A DNA stretch of 64,000 nucleotides from Flavobacterium sp. N3904. Its GTDB lineage: Bacteria; Bacteroidota; Bacteroidia; Flavobacteriales; Flavobacteriaceae. The notes under the pieces were generated by a model, which saw nothing but the letters and a program-made list of their open reading frames with translations, ran no database searches and was not told where the DNA came from. A program made the position numbers and the translations under genes. The stretch spans positions 124,001 through 188,000 of the forward strand of contig NZ_CP110009.1 of NCBI RefSeq assembly GCF_025947305.1, in the 5' to 3' direction. Of this stretch, positions 62,725 to 64,000 are shown in pieces. Numbering within the stretch: the first letter of the stretch is position 1; each line of letters starts with the position of its first letter.

Positions 62725-63839
62725 TAATAATTGATTTTCATAGACTCAAATTCATTTAAGAACTCGGTGGCTAATTTTTCAGTAGAATGTGTGTCATTTA
62801 CCTTTATGCCTTCTCTTGCTAAGTCATTCCTCAGTTTTGGATTATTTATTAAATCTTTAAGATACTGCTTTAAAATTTCAGCCTTTTCTTCTAAACGATG
62901 ATCGAAACACAAACCATTTTTATTGTGGATTAAAAAATCCTTAAAACAATCTAAATTAGAAACTATTGTAGCACATCCCCAACTCATGGCTTCTAACGGT
63001 GAAACCCCAAAAGTCTCACCTTTTTCCGCTACAGAAGGATAGACAAATACAGATGCTTTTGCATATACTTCACTCAATTTATCAATATCAAAAATGGGGT
63101 CTACAAATTCCACATTGCTGTTTTGGGCTAATTGTTTTAACTCCTGTAAATAGGCATCTCCTCCTCCTCCCGTTTCTATAGAATAAGGCCCTACAATAAG
63201 TAATTGCCAATCTATTGCATCAAGAGAAACAAATGATTTTATTAAAATATCTAAGCCTTTTTCAGGATGAATTCTGCCAGTATATAATATTATTTTTTCT
63301 TTTTTTGAAAAGTCAACGGCAGTAGTGTTCTTAAACGGTAACGTATTAGGTATCATAATTACTTTGTCAAAATATTCTGCCTTGATTTCATCTTTTATTG
63401 CTTTTGCTACAGGACTAGAATTAGCTCTTAATCGAGCATTTTTTGTGTAAAACCTCATTTGCCCTTTAGGCATTCGTGCCACATCAATCATGCATTTTTT
63501 TTTTTGGTTGGATGACAGCAGGATAGGCAACCAAAAAGTATTTGAAATAATAATATCTGTATTATTGGCTATTTTCCGAACCGCTCTTAAAGTATAAAAT
63601 AAATCTAAAATCTTGAGAACGAAACCAGAAGATGGCGTATTGTAACCTTTTACTCTTATGTGATTAATTCCGCCTTTACTTTCAACATTTAAAAACCCAT
63701 TATATGATTTTGATATGTAGGTCACTTCATGGCCCCGATTAACAAACTCTTTTGCCAAAAGATACCACATTTTTTCAACAGCTCCTCCCAATAGTGGAGG
63801 AATAGGAAAAAAAGCACCCTGAACTATTGTTATTTTCAT
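62724..63839 (-). CDS. Glycosyltransferase family 4
   Basis: About 371 residues from the ATG at 63839; a start at 63866 would overlap the preceding gene by 23 bp. MKITIVQGAFFPIPPLLGGA (donor/acceptor loop), ILYTGRIHPEKGLDILIKSF and YPSVAEKGETFGVSPLEAMS-type (EX7E) residues identify a GT4/GT-B enzyme. The substrates are unknown. It lies four bases from the upstream gene. Confidence 0.9.
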   Translation of the reverse strand: MKITIVQGAFFPIPPLLGGAVEKMWYLLAKEFVNRGHEVTYISKSYNGFLNVESKGGINHIRVKGYNTPSSGFVLKILDLFYTLRAVRKIANNTDIIISNTFWLPILLSSNQKKKCMIDVARMPKGQMRFYTKNARLRANSSPVAKAIKDEIKAEYFDKVIMIPNTLPFKNTTAVDFSKKEKIILYTGRIHPEKGLDILIKSFVSLDAIDWQLLIVGPYSIETGGGGDAYLQELKQLAQNSNVEFVDPIFDIDKLSEVYAKASVFVYPSVAEKGETFGVSPLEAMSWGCATIVSNLDCFKDFLIHNKNGLCFDHRLEEKAEILKQYLKDLINNPKLRNDLAREGIKVNDTHSTEKLATEFLNEFESMKINY

Positions 63840-63843
63840 TGTT

Positions 63844-64000
63844 TTAAATAGTATTATACAATTCAACCATTTTTTTTCCTATTACCGTTATATCATATTT
63901 ATCTTCAATTAATTTTCGGCCATTTTTGCCCATGGTTTCTAATAGTTTGGTTGGCACATTGAAAGCTTTGACTAAGGCATTTTCTAGATTTATAACCGAT
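63844..64000 (-). CDS. Glycosyltransferase family 4, C-terminal part (cut by window edge)
   Basis: The last 51 codons and stop of a leftward gene that continues past the window. The visible end, NLENALVKAFNVPTKLLETM, then GKNGRKLIEDKYDITVIGKK and MVELYNTI, resembles the C-terminal helices of GT4 enzymes. Part of the exopolysaccharide operon. Confidence 0.7.
   Translation of the reverse strand, partial: SVINLENALVKAFNVPTKLLETMGKNGRKLIEDKYDITVIGKKMVELYNTI

Overview
The window looks like chromosomal DNA of a Flavobacterium-type member of the Bacteroidota. The sequence is low in G+C. Its promoters carry the Bacteroidota -7 box TAnnTTTG (for example at 650, 17112, 39519 and 51503). It encodes families typical of the group: GSCFA, DUF4230, DUF2490, a MoaC-MoaB fusion, a TonB receptor with a CarboxypepD_reg-like N-terminus, and a flavobacterial-type exopolysaccharide locus. 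It also holds dispersed intergenic repeats of the kind seen in this genus. The species cannot be named from sequence alone, and no database search was possible.

Layout. 1-4.1 kb: a Spy/CpxP-like periplasmic protein, then a rightward set that looks like metal handling (small CNGKCHL protein, MbnP-like lipoprotein, MbnH-like di-heme peroxidase, outer-membrane protein with a Cys-rich segment). 4.3-5.5 kb: moeA. 5.6-7.0 kb: two small leftward accessory genes (a GNAT acetyltransferase and an AT-rich protein with a HEPN-like RX4H motif) separated by a palindromic element. 7.2-11.1 kb: a 120-bp repeat, a surface-antigen barrel, a GT4 glycogen-synthase-like enzyme and a DUF5995 protein. 11.26-16.9 kb: a molybdenum-cofactor operon (modE-like, TSUP permease, mobA, moaD, moeB-rhodanese, moaE, moaCB, moaA), preceded by a sequence resembling a ModE operator laid over the promoter. 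17-38.9 kb: mostly housekeeping and envelope genes (radical SAM protein, aromatic amino acid hydroxylase, tamA/tamB, DUF4230, GSCFA, alaS, M23 peptidase, MerR, lemA and two TPM proteins).

39.0-47.4 kb: a probable regulated transport locus. An Rrf2 regulator with four cysteines is followed by a 32-codon ORF ending in MYCMCMC, a TonB receptor, a PstSCAB-type ABC importer without PhoU, and a ChrA-family permease. I read it as a sulfur or oxyanion acquisition system, possibly with cysteine/methionine-sensing attenuation. This is the strongest candidate for something undescribed. 47.4-52.5 kb: der, an XRE-DUF2975 pair, era, two tandem initiator tRNAs and truC. A decayed copy of the tRNA tail and terminator lies beyond truC. 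52.8-53.8 kb: fbp, interrupted by one in-frame amber codon. 53.9-64.0 kb: a leftward exopolysaccharide cluster (initiating sugar transferase, VanZ-like protein, Wzc-like kinase, Wza-like exporter, glycosyltransferases, UDP-xylose synthase-like enzyme, WcaF-like acetyltransferase), cut off by the window end.

Coordinates of starts moved from the longest open frame are explained in the entries. Functions are read from motifs and remembered family features, so substrates of transporters and sugar enzymes are inference.
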